From Leptospira ellinghausenii (GTDB lineage: Bacteria; Spirochaetota; Leptospiria; Leptospirales; Leptospiraceae), in assembly GCF_003114815.1 (NCBI RefSeq), contig NZ_BFAZ01000010.1, forward strand, positions 1-64,000: a stretch of 64,000 nt of DNA, in the 5' to 3' direction. A program made the position numbers and the translations under genes. Shown one piece after another: positions 37,013 to 46,383 of this stretch. Numbering within the stretch: the first letter of the stretch is position 1; each line of letters starts with the position of its first letter. The notes beneath the pieces were generated by a model. That model was not told where the DNA came from. It worked only from the letters and a program-made list of their open reading frames with translations, and did no database searches.

Positions 37013-37975
37013 ATGGCAACGGAAACCCTTCAATCCATCCGCAGTGCTTCACAAATCCTAGCAGCCACCAAGGCCATTTCTGATGAAACCAGGATTCGGA
37101 TCCTCCATATCTTAAGTTTTGGGGCATTTTCAGTGAATGAAGTGGTGGAAATTTTGGGTATGGGTCAATCACGGATCTCCCGCCATTTAAAAATCCTAAC
37201 AGAAGCAGGGCTTATCGGTTCGAGACGTGAAGGCAGTTTGGTTTACAGTTTTTTACCAGATGAAGAGGGATTTGGATTTAAATTCCCTTTAGAGCTCACC
37301 AAATTATTGTTATCTTATAAAGAAGAACTGCCTTCCAGAGAAAAGGACCAAAAAATGGTTCATCAAATTTTAGAAGCACGTGAGAAAAAATCGAAATCAT
37401 TTTTTGATGGAGTTGCAGAGAGTTGGGAAAAATTACAAGAAGAAACCTTACACCCAAAACTCTATCGTTCCTGGATTTTACAAGAGTTACCCCTTTGCGA
37501 AAACATTGTAGACTTGGGATGTGGGCCTGGGAGTCTTATCCCTTTTTTGCTCAATAAAGCAAAACATGTTACGGGAGTTGATAACTCTTCCCGTATGATT
37601 GAAAAAGCATCCATTCATTTTGCAAAAAATCCAAGTGTGAGTCTCATCCAAACACCTATGGAACATTTGCCACTTTCATCTAACTCCTGCGATGCGGTAG
37701 TAGCGTCTATGGTTATGCATCATATTTCTCATCCACCTACAGTTTTAGAAGAGATTGTTCGTGTATTAAAACCTGGTGGAGTATTGTGTATTGTCGATTT
37801 AGAGAAACACAATTCAGAATACATGAGAGATAATTTTGCAGATTTATGGCTTGGGTTTGAACCAGAATTATTTGAATCATGGTTATCAAATGCAGGTTTC
37901 AAAGTCGAATCCATTGGAGAAATCCAAACAGAATCAAGTTTTAAAATTTTAACAATCAAAGCAACAAAGGAATAA
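37013..37975 (+). CDS. ArsR-family regulator fused to a SAM-dependent methyltransferase domain
   Basis: About 320 residues. Residues about 5-90 form a winged-helix ArsR domain (SDETRIRILHILSFGAFSV, recognition helix in GMGQSRISRHLKILTEAG). Residues about 130-315 are a class I methyltransferase with motif I NIVDLGCGPGSLIP at about 163-176 and a HHISHP loop. Metal-binding Cys of classic ArsR sensors are absent. The methyltransferase part probably binds SAM or SAH as the signal, because the next genes are ahcY, metH and metF. Proteins of this architecture are known next to methionine-cycle genes in other bacteria. The start is ATG 37013 (TTG 37007 also possible) with no clear ribosome site. Confidence 0.85.
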   Translation: MATETLQSIRSASQILAATKAISDETRIRILHILSFGAFSVNEVVEILGMGQSRISRHLKILTEAGLIGSRREGSLVYSFLPDEEGFGFKFPLELTKLLLSYKEELPSREKDQKMVHQILEAREKKSKSFFDGVAESWEKLQEETLHPKLYRSWILQELPLCENIVDLGCGPGSLIPFLLNKAKHVTGVDNSSRMIEKASIHFAKNPSVSLIQTPMEHLPLSSNSCDAVVASMVMHHISHPPTVLEEIVRVLKPGGVLCIVDLEKHNSEYMRDNFADLWLGFEPELFESWLSNAGFKVESIGEIQTESSFKILTIKATKE

Positions 37976-37984
37976 GGAAACACA

Positions 37985-39304
37985 ATGTCCACAGCAACTG
38001 AAACAAAATCGGAACGATTGCCATATAAAGTGAAGGATATCTCTCTTGCAGAATGGGGAAGAGAAGAAATCATTTTGGCAGAAAAAGAAATGCCAGGTCT
38101 TATGGCTCTTCGTAAAGAATTCGGAACTTCTAAACCACTCAAAGGTGCAAGAATTTGCGGATCTCTTCACATGACAATCCAAACAGCGGTTCTTATTGAA
38201 ACCTTGGCTGCATTAGGTGCTGACATTCGTTGGTCCTCTTGTAACATTTTTTCAACACAAGACCATGCTGCAGCCGCTATCGCAAAAGCAGGAATCCCTG
38301 TATTTGCATGGAAAGGTGAAACAGAAGAAGAATACTGGTGGTGTATTGAACAAACACTATTTTTTGATGGTGGCAAAGGTCCAAACATGATTCTAGATGA
38401 TGGTCATGACCTTACACATTTCATCCATGAAAAATACCCACAACTACTTGCAGATATCAAAGGTGTTTCTGAAGAAACAACTACAGGTGTAATTGCACTT
38501 CATAAAAAATTAAAAGCAGGAACTTTGAAAATCCCTGCAATCAATGTAAACGACTCTGTTACAAAATCAAAGTTTGATAACCTTTATGGTTGCCGTGAAT
38601 CACTTGCTGATGGAATCAAACGTGCGACTGACGTTATGCTTGCTGGAAAAGTAGCTCTCGTTTGCGGATACGGAGATGTAGGAAAAGGTTCTGCTGCATC
38701 CCTTCGAAACTTTGGAGCACGTGTGATCGTTACTGAAATCGATCCAATTTGCGCACTCCAAGCAGTGATGGAAGGATACCAAGTACTTCGAGTCGAAGAT
38801 GTGATTGAAAACGCAGACATCGTTGTAACAGCAACAGGAAACGATGATATCATTTCTCTTGAACACATGAAAGCGATGAAAGATGGTGCAATCCTTTGTA
38901 ACATTGGTCACTTTGATACTGAGATTCAAATGTCACGTTTGAATTCTGAAAAAGGTGTTATTAAAAAAGAAATCAAACCCCAAGTGGACAAATACACTTT
39001 CCCAAATGGTAAATCAATTATCGTTCTTGCGGAAGGCCGTCTTGTGAACTTAGGTTGTGCAACAGGCCACCCATCATTTGTAATGTCTAGTTCCTTTACG
39101 AACCAAGTTTTGGCTCAAATTGAACTCTATACTACGAAATATGAGTTGGGTGTGTATCGCCTTCCAAAACACTTGGATGAAAAGGTAGCTGCACTTCATT
39201 TGGAGCAGTTGGGTGTTCGTTTGACAAAACTAACTCAAAAACAAGCTGATTACATCAGTGTTCCACTAGAAGGTCCTTACAAACCGGACCACTACCGCTA
39301 CTAA
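37985..39304 (+). CDS. ahcY: adenosylhomocysteinase
   Basis: A 439-residue SAH hydrolase, the NAD-dependent enzyme that splits S-adenosylhomocysteine to homocysteine and adenosine. The sequence shows [34 protein letters not shown], the NAD motif [10 protein letters not shown] (about 222-231), and the invariant C-terminal tail KPDHYRY. ATG 37985 has AAGGA upstream, ten bases after the regulator gene. It removes the product inhibitor of methyltransferases and feeds MetH with homocysteine. It is expected to be under the palindrome at 36974. Confidence 0.97.
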   Translation: MSTATETKSERLPYKVKDISLAEWGREEIILAEKEMPGLMALRKEFGTSKPLKGARICGSLHMTIQTAVLIETLAALGADIRWSSCNIFSTQDHAAAAIAKAGIPVFAWKGETEEEYWWCIEQTLFFDGGKGPNMILDDGHDLTHFIHEKYPQLLADIKGVSEETTTGVIALHKKLKAGTLKIPAINVNDSVTKSKFDNLYGCRESLADGIKRATDVMLAGKVALVCGYGDVGKGSAASLRNFGARVIVTEIDPICALQAVMEGYQVLRVEDVIENADIVVTATGNDDIISLEHMKAMKDGAILCNIGHFDTEIQMSRLNSEKGVIKKEIKPQVDKYTFPNGKSIIVLAEGRLVNLGCATGHPSFVMSSSFTNQVLAQIELYTTKYELGVYRLPKHLDEKVAALHLEQLGVRLTKLTQKQADYISVPLEGPYKPDHYRY

Positions 39305-39311
39305 AAATATT

Positions 39312-39338
39312 GCCCTTTTTGGTGAATCCGAAAAGGGC
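39312..39338 (+). other. intercistronic hairpin between ahcY and the ferredoxin gene
   Basis: GCCCTTTT (39312-39319) pairs with AAAAGGGC (39331-39338) around an 11-base loop. It is followed by TTTGGGAG, where GGGAG is the ribosome site of the ferredoxin gene, so the T tract is too short for a good terminator. It may be a partial terminator or an mRNA-stability element that sets ahcY and ferredoxin levels apart. Confidence 0.55.
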
Positions 39339-39352
39339 TTTGGGAGTTTCTC

Positions 39353-39652
39353 ATGGCGTATGTTGTAACTGAAATTTGCGTTGATTGTAAATACACGAGT
39401 TGTGCTGCGGTTTGTCCAGTGGAAGCTTTTCACGAAGCTCCGGACACTTTGTACATCGATCCAGATACTTGTATTGATTGTAATGCATGCCAATACGAGT
39501 GCCCGATTGATGCGATTTTTCCGGACTATGATGTTCCAGAAAAACACAAACCGTCAATTGAAGTGAACGCAAAAGAAGCAAATAAATTCCCGGTAATCGT
39601 AACAACAAAACCACCTCTAAAGGGTGCCAAATGTTCCGACCCGAGTAAATAA
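39353..39652 (+). CDS. fdxA: 7Fe-type ferredoxin
   Basis: A 99-residue ferredoxin beginning AYVVTEICVDCKYTSC. The first cluster pattern C-x2-C-x4-C-x3-CP is that of 7Fe FdxA proteins, which bind a [3Fe-4S]; the second, CIDCNACQYECP, binds [4Fe-4S]. The C-terminal extension (about 60-99) is also typical. It carries low-potential electrons in the cytosol. Lying between ahcY and metH, it may donate electrons to reactivate cob(II)alamin in MetH; that is inference. Confidence 0.88.
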   Translation: MAYVVTEICVDCKYTSCAAVCPVEAFHEAPDTLYIDPDTCIDCNACQYECPIDAIFPDYDVPEKHKPSIEVNAKEANKFPVIVTTKPPLKGAKCSDPSK

Positions 39653-39660
39653 TTAACCTT

Positions 39661-39700
39661 GTGGGTGGATTCCGAAAGTAATCACCCACTTTTATTTTAA
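39661..39700 (+). terminator. rho-independent terminator after the ferredoxin gene
   Basis: GTGGGTG (39661-39667) pairs with CACCCAC (39683-39689) around a 15-base loop that can extend the stem by ATT/AAT, followed by TTTTATTTTAATC. metH at 39731 therefore probably has its own promoter or depends on read-through. Confidence 0.8.
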
Positions 39701-39730
39701 TCTACTGATCTAATTATATACATAAATATT

Positions 39731-42700
39731 ATGAAATTTGAATATACCAATCCTTCTTCCAAAACCCTCTTAAAGTTACTCACGGAAAAAATCTTAGTTT
39801 TAGATGGTGCCATGGGAACCATGATCCAAAGGCACTCACTTGAGGAGGACGATTTCCGAGGTGACAGGTTTAAGGATTGGCCTGTTTCGATTAAGGGGAA
39901 TAATGATGTTCTTGCGATCACAAGACCAGATATAATCGAATCTGTCCATTTAGAGTATTTGGAAGCTGGTGCGGATATTATCGAAACCAATACCTTTAGT
40001 TCCAACATTGTCTCGCAAGCAGACTACAAAATGGAATCTGCCGTAAGGGACTTAAACCTAGCAGCCGTTCAGTGTGCAAAAAGTGCAGTTGAAAAATTCA
40101 AAGCAAAAACTGGGAAAACAGATGTTTTCATTGCCGGTTCGATTGGACCCACTGTCAAAACAGCATCTCTCTCTCCTGATGTAAATAATCCAGCATTTCG
40201 CGCTGTCACCTTTGATGAATTAGTGGATTGTTTCTATGAACAGGTTTCAGCATTACTCGATGGTGGTGTGGATTTATTGTTACCAGAAACCAATATCGAT
40301 ACTTTAAATCTCAAAGCATGTATTTATGCCATTGAAAAGGTATTTGAAGAACGAAACATTCGTATTCCTGTTGTTTTATCGGTTACGATTACAGATGCAT
40401 CTGGCCGAACCCTTTCTGGTCAAACGGGTGAAGCCTTTTACATTTCCATCAAACATGCAAAACCACTTGCTGTCGGCATTAACTGTGCGCTCGGTGCAGG
40501 GGAGATGCGTCCCTATATTGAAGAAATATCTCGTGTTGCCGATTGTTATGTATCTTGTTATCCAAATGCAGGCCTTCCCAATGCGTTTGGTGGTTATGAC
40601 CAAACACCAGAAGAGTTTGGTGGTTGGATGAAAAATTTTGCAGAAGCGGGTTTCTTAAATATAGTCGGTGGGTGTTGCGGAACCACACCTGCCCACATCC
40701 GGGCTGCAAAAGAAGCGGTTAGTTCGATCAAACCTAGAGCTTTAAAAGAACAACCAAAACTCAGTGCCTTTGCGGGCCTTGAACCACTCAAACTCACAAA
40801 AGACCAAGGATTCATCAACGTTGGAGAAAGAAACAACGTCACAGGATCTCCGAAATTCAAAAAACTCATCTTAGATGGAAATTTTGAAGAAGCTGTGCAG
40901 GTTGCCTTACAACAGGTACAAGCTGGTGCCAATATCATAGACATTAACTTTGATGAGGCGCTTCTCGATGGGGAAGCTTCCATGACAAAGTTTTTGAATT
41001 TAATAGCAGGGGAACCGGACATTGCCCGTGTTCCTTTTATGGTCGATTCCTCGAAATGGTCGGTGTTACTTGCGGGACTTAAGTGCATCCAAGGAAAACC
41101 AATCGTAAACTCCATCTCCCTAAAAGAAGGGGAAGAAGTATTTTTAAACCATGCCCGCACCATCCAAAGATTTGGAGCAGCAGCGATTGTAATGGCCTTC
41201 GACGAACAAGGGCAGGCGGCAACTAAAGATGACAAAGTCAGAATTTGTAAACGTGCTTATGACTTACTAGTTTCGAAATTGGACTTTGAACCAACTGACA
41301 TTATCTTTGATCCAAACATCCTTACAGTCGCAACGGGAATAGAGGAACACAATAATTATGCTGTCGATTTTATCGAAGCGACTCGTGAGATTAAAAAAGT
41401 TTGCCCAGGTGCGAAGGTATCTGGTGGACTTAGTAATATTTCCTTTTCTTTCCGTGGGAATAACCCTGTCAGGGAAGCGATGCATTCCGCCTTTTTGTAC
41501 CATGCCATCCAAGCAGGAATGGATATGGCAATTGTCAATGCAGGAATGTTAGAAGTTTATGAACAAATCCCGAAAGACTTACTTGAATTAGTTGAAGATG
41601 TGTTACTCAATCGAAGACCAGATGCCACAGAACGTTTGATCGATGCTGCTGGTAGTTTCCATGGTGAAGCAAAAGTCCAAAAGAAGGATGATGTTTGGCG
41701 CAGTGGAACGGTTGAAGAAAGGCTTACACATGCCCTTGTGAAAGGGATCGATGAATTTGTAACCCAAGATACAGAAGAAGCAAGGAAAAGTTTAGCGAAA
41801 CCTCTTGATGTCATCGAAGGACCTCTCATGAACGGGATGAAAGTTGTTGGGGAACTCTTTGGTGCCGGTAAAATGTTTTTACCACAAGTGGTAAAAAGTG
41901 CACGGGTAATGAAAAAGGCTGTCGCATACCTCATGCCATTTATGGAAGAGGAAAAACGAAACCAAAAAGACGAAAGTAAACAAGCAAAATTCCTCATCGC
42001 TACTGTAAAAGGTGATGTTCACGATATAGGTAAAAATATTGTGGGTGTGGTCTTAGCGTGTAACAATTACGAGGTGATAGACCTTGGTGTTATGGTGCCT
42101 TGTGAAAAAATTTTGGAAACTGCCAAAAAAGAAAACGTAGCAGCCATTGGGCTTTCTGGTCTTATCACTCCATCTCTCGATGAAATGGTTTACGTGGCAA
42201 AAGAGATGGAACGATTAGAATTTAAGGTTCCTCTTCTCATTGGAGGTGCTACTACTTCTCCTGCTCATACTGCTGTAAAAATTGCCGAACAATACTCACA
42301 ACCTGTTTTACATGTGATGGATGCGTCTCGGGTCGTGAATGTTATGAACAGTGTCTTAAATCCTTTAACTTCAAAAGACTATGCAAAATCCATCTCGGAA
42401 GAACAAGCGCGTATCCGAGAAGAGTTTTATTCTCGAGAAAGTGAGCGAAATATCCTTCCGATTGCTGATGCAATCAAAAACAAATTTGCAGCGGATTGGG
42501 ATTCTTATACTCCACCAAAACCAAGTTTTACGGGCATAAAAGTTTTTAATGATGTCTCTTTGAAAGACTTACTACCGTTCATTGACTGGTCTCCTTTCTT
42601 TTTAGCTTGGGAATTAAAAGGGCGTTTCCCACAAATTCTGAAGGATCCAGTGATTGGGAAAGAAGCCACTTCTTTGTACAATGATGCACAAACTATCTTA

Positions 42701-43447
42701 AAAGAAATGTTGGAAAATCCAGACCTCAAACCAAGAGCTGTTGTTGGTATGTTCCCAGCTGTCTCACACGGTGAGATGGTTGAAATTTTTGAAGACGAAA
42801 CCAAACAAAAATCATTGGGATTTTACCCAATGTTACGCCAACAAACAACAAAAATGTCAAACCAACCTAATTATAGTTTGGCGGATTTTATCGCTCCAAA
42901 AGAAAAGAACAAAAACGATTATATTGGTTATTTTGCAGTCACAGCAGGTCACGGCATTGAAGAATTAGCAAAAACCTATGAAGTCAAACATGATGACTAC
43001 AATTCTATTTTGGTCAAAGCACTTGCGGATCGTTTTGCAGAAGCTTTTGCTGAATACATGCACCATAAAATGCGGGAAGAATGGGGTTTTGGAAAAGAGG
43101 AAAATCTAACCACAGAAGATTTGATCCGTGAAAAGTATCGAGGGATTCGACCTGCACCTGGTTATCCAGCTTGTCCAGACCATACGGAAAAACGCAAAAT
43201 TTGGGAACTTTTGGATGTCGAAAAAAATGCAGGCATCAAACTCACTGAATCTTGTGCGATGTGGCCTGCCAGCAGTGTGAGTGGGTATTATTTTTCACAC
43301 CCTGAAGCGCGATATTTTGCCATTGGAAAAATCAACGAAGACCAAGTAGAACCATACGCTAAAATGAAAGAAATGGAAAAATCGGAAGTGGAACGTTGGT
43401 TGTCTCCTATCCTAAACTATGACCCATCCAGGAAGTCTAAAGGATAA
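39731..43447 (+). CDS. metH: cobalamin-dependent methionine synthase
   Basis: A full-length MetH of 1238 residues. The homocysteine domain (about 15-335) has zinc Cys in GINCALG and the pair Cys315-Cys316 in [11 protein letters not shown]. The pterin/folate domain (about 355-620) contains [14 protein letters not shown]. The B12 cap (about 655-745) and cobalamin domain follow, with the cobalt-ligating His764 in [10 protein letters not shown]. The C-terminal AdoMet reactivation domain (about 905-1235) carries [12 protein letters not shown]. It transfers methyl from methyltetrahydrofolate to homocysteine. metF is nearby and ahcY upstream, so the cycle is nearly complete here. ATG 39731 follows an AT-rich stretch; no B12 riboswitch is visible. 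Confidence 0.98.
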   Translation: MKFEYTNPSSKTLLKLLTEKILVLDGAMGTMIQRHSLEEDDFRGDRFKDWPVSIKGNNDVLAITRPDIIESVHLEYLEAGADIIETNTFSSNIVSQADYKMESAVRDLNLAAVQCAKSAVEKFKAKTGKTDVFIAGSIGPTVKTASLSPDVNNPAFRAVTFDELVDCFYEQVSALLDGGVDLLLPETNIDTLNLKACIYAIEKVFEERNIRIPVVLSVTITDASGRTLSGQTGEAFYISIKHAKPLAVGINCALGAGEMRPYIEEISRVADCYVSCYPNAGLPNAFGGYDQTPEEFGGWMKNFAEAGFLNIVGGCCGTTPAHIRAAKEAVSSIKPRALKEQPKLSAFAGLEPLKLTKDQGFINVGERNNVTGSPKFKKLILDGNFEEAVQVALQQVQAGANIIDINFDEALLDGEASMTKFLNLIAGEPDIARVPFMVDSSKWSVLLAGLKCIQGKPIVNSISLKEGEEVFLNHARTIQRFGAAAIVMAFDEQGQAATKDDKVRICKRAYDLLVSKLDFEPTDIIFDPNILTVATGIEEHNNYAVDFIEATREIKKVCPGAKVSGGLSNISFSFRGNNPVREAMHSAFLYHAIQAGMDMAIVNAGMLEVYEQIPKDLLELVEDVLLNRRPDATERLIDAAGSFHGEAKVQKKDDVWRSGTVEERLTHALVKGIDEFVTQDTEEARKSLAKPLDVIEGPLMNGMKVVGELFGAGKMFLPQVVKSARVMKKAVAYLMPFMEEEKRNQKDESKQAKFLIATVKGDVHDIGKNIVGVVLACNNYEVIDLGVMVPCEKILETAKKENVAAIGLSGLITPSLDEMVYVAKEMERLEFKVPLLIGGATTSPAHTAVKIAEQYSQPVLHVMDASRVVNVMNSVLNPLTSKDYAKSISEEQARIREEFYSRESERNILPIADAIKNKFAADWDSYTPPKPSFTGIKVFNDVSLKDLLPFIDWSPFFLAWELKGRFPQILKDPVIGKEATSLYNDAQTILKEMLENPDLKPRAVVGMFPAVSHGEMVEIFEDETKQKSLGFYPMLRQQTTKMSNQPNYSLADFIAPKEKNKNDYIGYFAVTAGHGIEELAKTYEVKHDDYNSILVKALADRFAEAFAEYMHHKMREEWGFGKEENLTTEDLIREKYRGIRPAPGYPACPDHTEKRKIWELLDVEKNAGIKLTESCAMWPASSVSGYYFSHPEARYFAIGKINEDQVEPYAKMKEMEKSEVERWLSPILNYDPSRKSKG

Positions 43448-43455
43448 GACTTCAA

Positions 43456-43488
43456 ACAAATGATTGTTATATTCTAACATTCATTTGT
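43456..43488 (+). other. hairpin after metH
   Basis: ACAAATGA (43456-43463) and TCATTTGT (43481-43488) form an 8-bp stem with a 17-base loop, 8 bases after the metH stop. No run of T follows, so it may mark the 3' end by another mechanism or stabilise the mRNA. Confidence 0.45.
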
Positions 43489-43515
43489 GATGGATGAGCT
43501 GAAATGGAGACCACT

Positions 43516-43809
43516 ATGACAGTTTTGAAACCTTCCCACGAGCATGGCTGGAAATCTGTAACAAAAGGGAAACTTTCCTCAGGTTTTCCTTTCCATCCGA
43601 AACTTGCCGAGTGGCTTTCTACCTATACAACCATTCCCAAAGATTCGGAATTGGAAATCTTAGAAGTAAGTTGTGGGGAAGTGAGTTGTCCAACAGAAGA
43701 AACCTTGATTGTTTGGGGCAAACAAGAGTTTCGCATCTCGCGTAAAAAAGAAATGATTTCTAAAATGGATGTGGATTTGTCTTGGAAACGGTTTGTTGAG
43801 AAATCGTAG
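43516..43809 (+). CDS. small hypothetical protein
   Basis: About 97 residues. I chose ATG 43516 because GGAG lies seven bases before it; the in-frame ATG 43504 would overlap this site. The middle has two Cys (VSCGEVSCPTEETLIVW), an arrangement CxxxxC that could bind a metal or form a disulfide. It is soluble, with no signal. It lies between metH and metF, but I do not recognise it and assign no role in methionine synthesis. Confidence 0.65.
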   Translation: MTVLKPSHEHGWKSVTKGKLSSGFPFHPKLAEWLSTYTTIPKDSELEILEVSCGEVSCPTEETLIVWGKQEFRISRKKEMISKMDVDLSWKRFVEKS

Positions 43810-43822
43810 AGGTAAAGAGATT

Positions 43823-43990
43823 ATGGAAGCAGTTTGAAAAGAAATTATAACCATAGGAAAACCTAATTATTTTCCCGATTATATGATTTCACGTGAATTA
43901 AGAGGATATTCCGTCGGGAACAATGGGATCAATGAAAATTTCAATGAAGAGATAACGTGGAAACAAGTTGGATTCTTATTTACAATGTAA
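43823..43990 (+). pseudogene. decayed coding fragment
   Basis: From an ATG at 43823 a TGA follows after four codons (43835-43837). The same frame then stays open with protein-like text (IGKPNYFPDYMISRELRGYS, NGINENFNEEITWKQVGF) to TAA 43988-43990. There is no other start with a ribosome site. It is probably the relic of a small gene. Family unknown. The rest of the gap to metF at 44043 holds nothing recognisable. Confidence 0.35.
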
Positions 43991-44042
43991 AATTGAATAG
44001 GACGAGCCAATGCAAATTAGAAATCAATCATCAGGATACTAA

Positions 44043-44786
44043 ATGAATCAAATTCTATTAGAAGTAGTTCCACGTGATGTATCTGTTGTTTTGCAGGAAG
44101 TAAGTTTTGTTAAAAACAATTTTAATCAAATCACAGGCATTAATATCCCAGATTTATTACGTTTTGAAAATAGAAGTTGGGACGTGGCCTCCGTGGTTCG
44201 ACCAATCTTTCCGAATGTAATCCCTCATATTCGCGCAATTGATTTTGACTTAGACAATTGTGAACCTTTAGTAAAAACTTTACAACAATCCCAAGTTCCC
44301 TCAGTTGTTGTGATCAAAGGTGATCCACCGACCGATATGTCAAAACAAGTTTACCCAACTACTTCCATCAAACTCATCAAAAAACTAAAAAAAGAAATAC
44401 AACACTTGAAAGTGTATGCAGCTGTCGACCAGTACCGTGTTGGGATCAAAGATGAGTTTGATTACATTGAGATGAAAAAGGACGCAGGTGCAGATGGATT
44501 TTTGACCCAACCTTTTTTTGATATGAGACTGGTTGATATATTCACAGAAAAACTGAAAGGGATGGAAGTGTATATCGGTGTAAGTCCCGTGGTCACTGAT
44601 AAATCACAAAGTTATTGGGAATCTAGGAATCGGGCCTATTTCCCAAGAGAGTTCCGACCGAGTTTGGAATGGAATGTGAAATTTGCAAAGGATGTAATTA
44701 CATATTGTTCGGAGAATGGAATGAATGCGTATCTTATGCCAATCCGTATCAATCTCGAGGAGTATTTGCGTCGGATATTTGATTGA
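44043..44786 (+). CDS. metF: methylenetetrahydrofolate reductase
   Basis: A 247-residue MTHFR TIM-barrel protein, shorter than E. coli MetF (about 296) but of the same fold: VVVIKGDPPTD at about residue 94-104 (folate/FAD region), YAAVDQYRVG and KKDAGADGFLTQPFFD at about 149-164, a family hallmark. It reduces methylenetetrahydrofolate to methyltetrahydrofolate, the methyl donor of MetH. The shortening affects mainly the N-terminus, where the usual catalytic Glu is not obvious; the start ATG 44043 follows AGGATACTAA. Its place behind metH supports the assignment. Confidence 0.85.
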   Translation: MNQILLEVVPRDVSVVLQEVSFVKNNFNQITGINIPDLLRFENRSWDVASVVRPIFPNVIPHIRAIDFDLDNCEPLVKTLQQSQVPSVVVIKGDPPTDMSKQVYPTTSIKLIKKLKKEIQHLKVYAAVDQYRVGIKDEFDYIEMKKDAGADGFLTQPFFDMRLVDIFTEKLKGMEVYIGVSPVVTDKSQSYWESRNRAYFPREFRPSLEWNVKFAKDVITYCSENGMNAYLMPIRINLEEYLRRIFD

Positions 44787-44812
44787 GACAATTGAAGTTG
44801 TCTTTGTTTAGG
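44787..44812 (+). terminator. possible terminator of metF
   Basis: GACAA (44787-44791) and TTGTC (44798-44802) form a short stem with a 6-base loop followed by TTTGTTTAGG, directly after the metF stop. The stem is weak. Confidence 0.5.
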
Positions 44813-44819
44813 TTGGGCG

Positions 44820-44958
44820 GCGGCTGATAACATGCTAGAGTTGGGGTGATAAACGAAAAGAGTAAATCCCGTAAATTCCCAGCAGTTATCTGATTTCTGA
44901 TGATTGTACGTCAAAAAATGGTAATATGTATATCAATTAAAAGCTGTGTTATGCGAAA
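44820..44958. other. attC-like site, degenerate, left end of a cassette
   Basis: The core GTTATGCGAAA at 44948-44958 is identical to the core at 45890-45900. Upstream, GATAAC (44826-44831) and GTTATC (44885-44890) are complementary and may be inner arms. A perfect partner for GTTATGC is not visible, so only the right half is convincing. It marks the left boundary of the AT-rich two-gene segment. Confidence 0.45.
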
Positions 44959-44995
44959 CAGTCTTAAATTATCAAAAAAATAAATTGAGGATAAA

Positions 44996-45232
44996 ATGAA
45001 GGAAAAAACTTATTTAATAATAGCATCCGTAGCTCTAGGAATTTCAATCCCATTAGGAAAATATTTGATTAAAAATGGATTAAACGATAATTCCTTTACT
45101 CTTGTATTATTTAGTGTTTCTATAGCAAGTTCACTAATTTTATTTTATCTAAGAAATAAAATAATCAAAAGAAATGAGATTAGCATTTTTGAAAACAAAA
45201 ATCACATAAAGAAAACAAATGAAGGAAAATAA
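44996..45232 (+). CDS. small membrane protein, cassette gene 1
   Basis: A 78-residue protein with two hydrophobic segments (about 5-24 and 34-53) and a basic tail. ATG 44996 has GAGG at about 44985. It is markedly richer in A and T than the flanking core genes, with Lys/Ile/Asn codons ending in A or T, suggesting transfer. It overlaps the next gene by 14 bases. No family recognised. Confidence 0.6.
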   Translation: MKEKTYLIIASVALGISIPLGKYLIKNGLNDNSFTLVLFSVSIASSLILFYLRNKIIKRNEISIFENKNHIKKTNEGK

Positions 45233-45737
45233 TTCTTCCAATTTTGAATACAGTATAAATCGAGATGATATTAGTATTTTCAATAATTATATTCATAATT
45301 TGATTCCTTACTATATCAAAATTCCATTATACATAATTCAAATTATAATAATAGGTATATTATTCCTGGGATTATATGAATTAATTTATGATATTAATAT
45401 TTTCTTCTTAAACATAAAGTTTTACATTTTAAGTACCTCGTTGGTTATATTTTCAATTTTTACAAATATTCTAAATAAATTTATTTTCAAAAAATCTAAT
45501 TTCACTTCAACAAGAATAGGTAATTTTACCATTTCATTCAATCACGATAGAATTATTAGGTCTAATGAACTATTTACTTCCGAATTTAAGTGGAATTCTT
45601 TTAAATATTACGTAAAATTGGAAAGTTATTATTTCCTTATGTTATCCGAGTTCGAAGGTATAATTATACCTACATATAGTCTCCCTACTAATATAATCGT
45701 CCATTTAGACAATACTATAAAAGACTGCTTCGCATAA
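45219..45737 (+). CDS. YcxB-like membrane protein, cassette gene 2
   Basis: A 172-residue AT-rich gene. Two membrane helices (about 32-55 and 63-85) are followed by a C-terminal domain with the pattern IIRSNELFTSEFKWNSFKYY and IIIPTYSLP, which resembles the C-terminal domain of YcxB-like proteins. Its stop codon TAA (45735-45737) lies inside GCATAAC, the first arm of the folded recombination-like site that follows, as is common in integron cassettes. Function unknown. Confidence 0.6.
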   Translation: MKENNSSNFEYSINRDDISIFNNYIHNLIPYYIKIPLYIIQIIIIGILFLGLYELIYDINIFFLNIKFYILSTSLVIFSIFTNILNKFIFKKSNFTSTRIGNFTISFNHDRIIRSNELFTSEFKWNSFKYYVKLESYYFLMLSEFEGIIIPTYSLPTNIIVHLDNTIKDCFA

Positions 45738-45896
45738 CAGAAGCGGAACGCTTCGTTTCGGGACAAGCCATTGCTCGGCCTCCGGCAAATTGTCCTCATG
45801 GCATTCGCCTTGCTTACGCAAGCTACATGCCAGTCCCTAACGTCCCGTTACCTGGACTCAGGGCCAGCTAAATCGTTTAATCTAGATCGGTTATGC
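45732..45896. other. attC-like integron recombination site
   Basis: GCATAAC (45732-45738) and GTTATGC (45890-45896) are perfect inverted outer arms, 165 bases end to end, as in R'' and R' of attC sites. The interior folds densely: GAAGCG/CGCTTC (45740-45754), CGGGAC (45759-45764) with GTCCCG (45842-45847), and a long hairpin TGGCAT/ATGCCA (45799-45832) containing CTTGC/GCAAG. The site is much richer in GC than the cassette before it. The same core, GTTATGCGAAA, lies 942 bases upstream. Size and fold are those of long attC sites. No integrase gene is in the window. Confidence 0.65.
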
Positions 45897-45971
45897 GAAA
45901 TCGCAAGAAAACTTTCCTTAAATAATAAAATAGAATTTGATATATCACATTTTGAGATATCCCTGTACTAA

Positions 45972-46244
45972 GTGCATATTATTAGCTGAAGGAAACTTGA
46001 TGATTTTATTAATAAACATCCAAATTCTGAATCTTCCCTGAAAAGCTGGTATAAAATTATTATAAATACTTTTGGAGAATTTATGATTCAAGAATTTGAA
46101 AAAGTTAAGAATGTTTGTCATGATATTAAAGATATTCTCTCTGTTCCGCACACTTATAAACAATACAAGAAATTAGTGAAAGTCTTGGATGAACTTATTG
46201 ATGAAGTTGGTAATAATGAAACATATCAACTTGCTCCCAACTGA
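45972..46244 (+). pseudogene. higBA-like toxin-antitoxin relic
   Basis: A GTG at 45972 opens HIIS, then a TGA (45987-45989), then in the same frame RKLDDFINKHPNSESSLKSW, a close match to the start of HigB-type mRNA interferases. After a few more codons the same frame passes into KQYKKLVKVLDELIDEVGNN and YQLAP, which resembles the N-terminus of HigA-type antitoxins. The rest of both genes is missing and the frame ends at 46242-46244. It looks like an internal deletion that fused the two N-termini, plus a nonsense mutation. It lies directly behind the attC-like site, a usual place for toxin-antitoxin cassettes. Confidence 0.55.
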
Positions 46245-46383
46245 CATGGAAAATTGTGAAGGAGTTGTCCCACTTGTATTATAGAGCCATCTGTTGCACA
46301 TTGAATTGTCTCGGGTCATCCCCAAGTTATTAGATCCATGAACCGTATCTTTTTTCGTACAATTCTATATTCAGAATTTTTGA

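Noticed and set aside
39700..39730. A B12 riboswitch before metH
   Set aside because: The space is too short and the B12-box-like sequence is missing.
45771..45971. A 66-codon open frame across the attC-like site
   Set aside because: It lies in the folded, non-coding recombination-like site and has no ribosome site.
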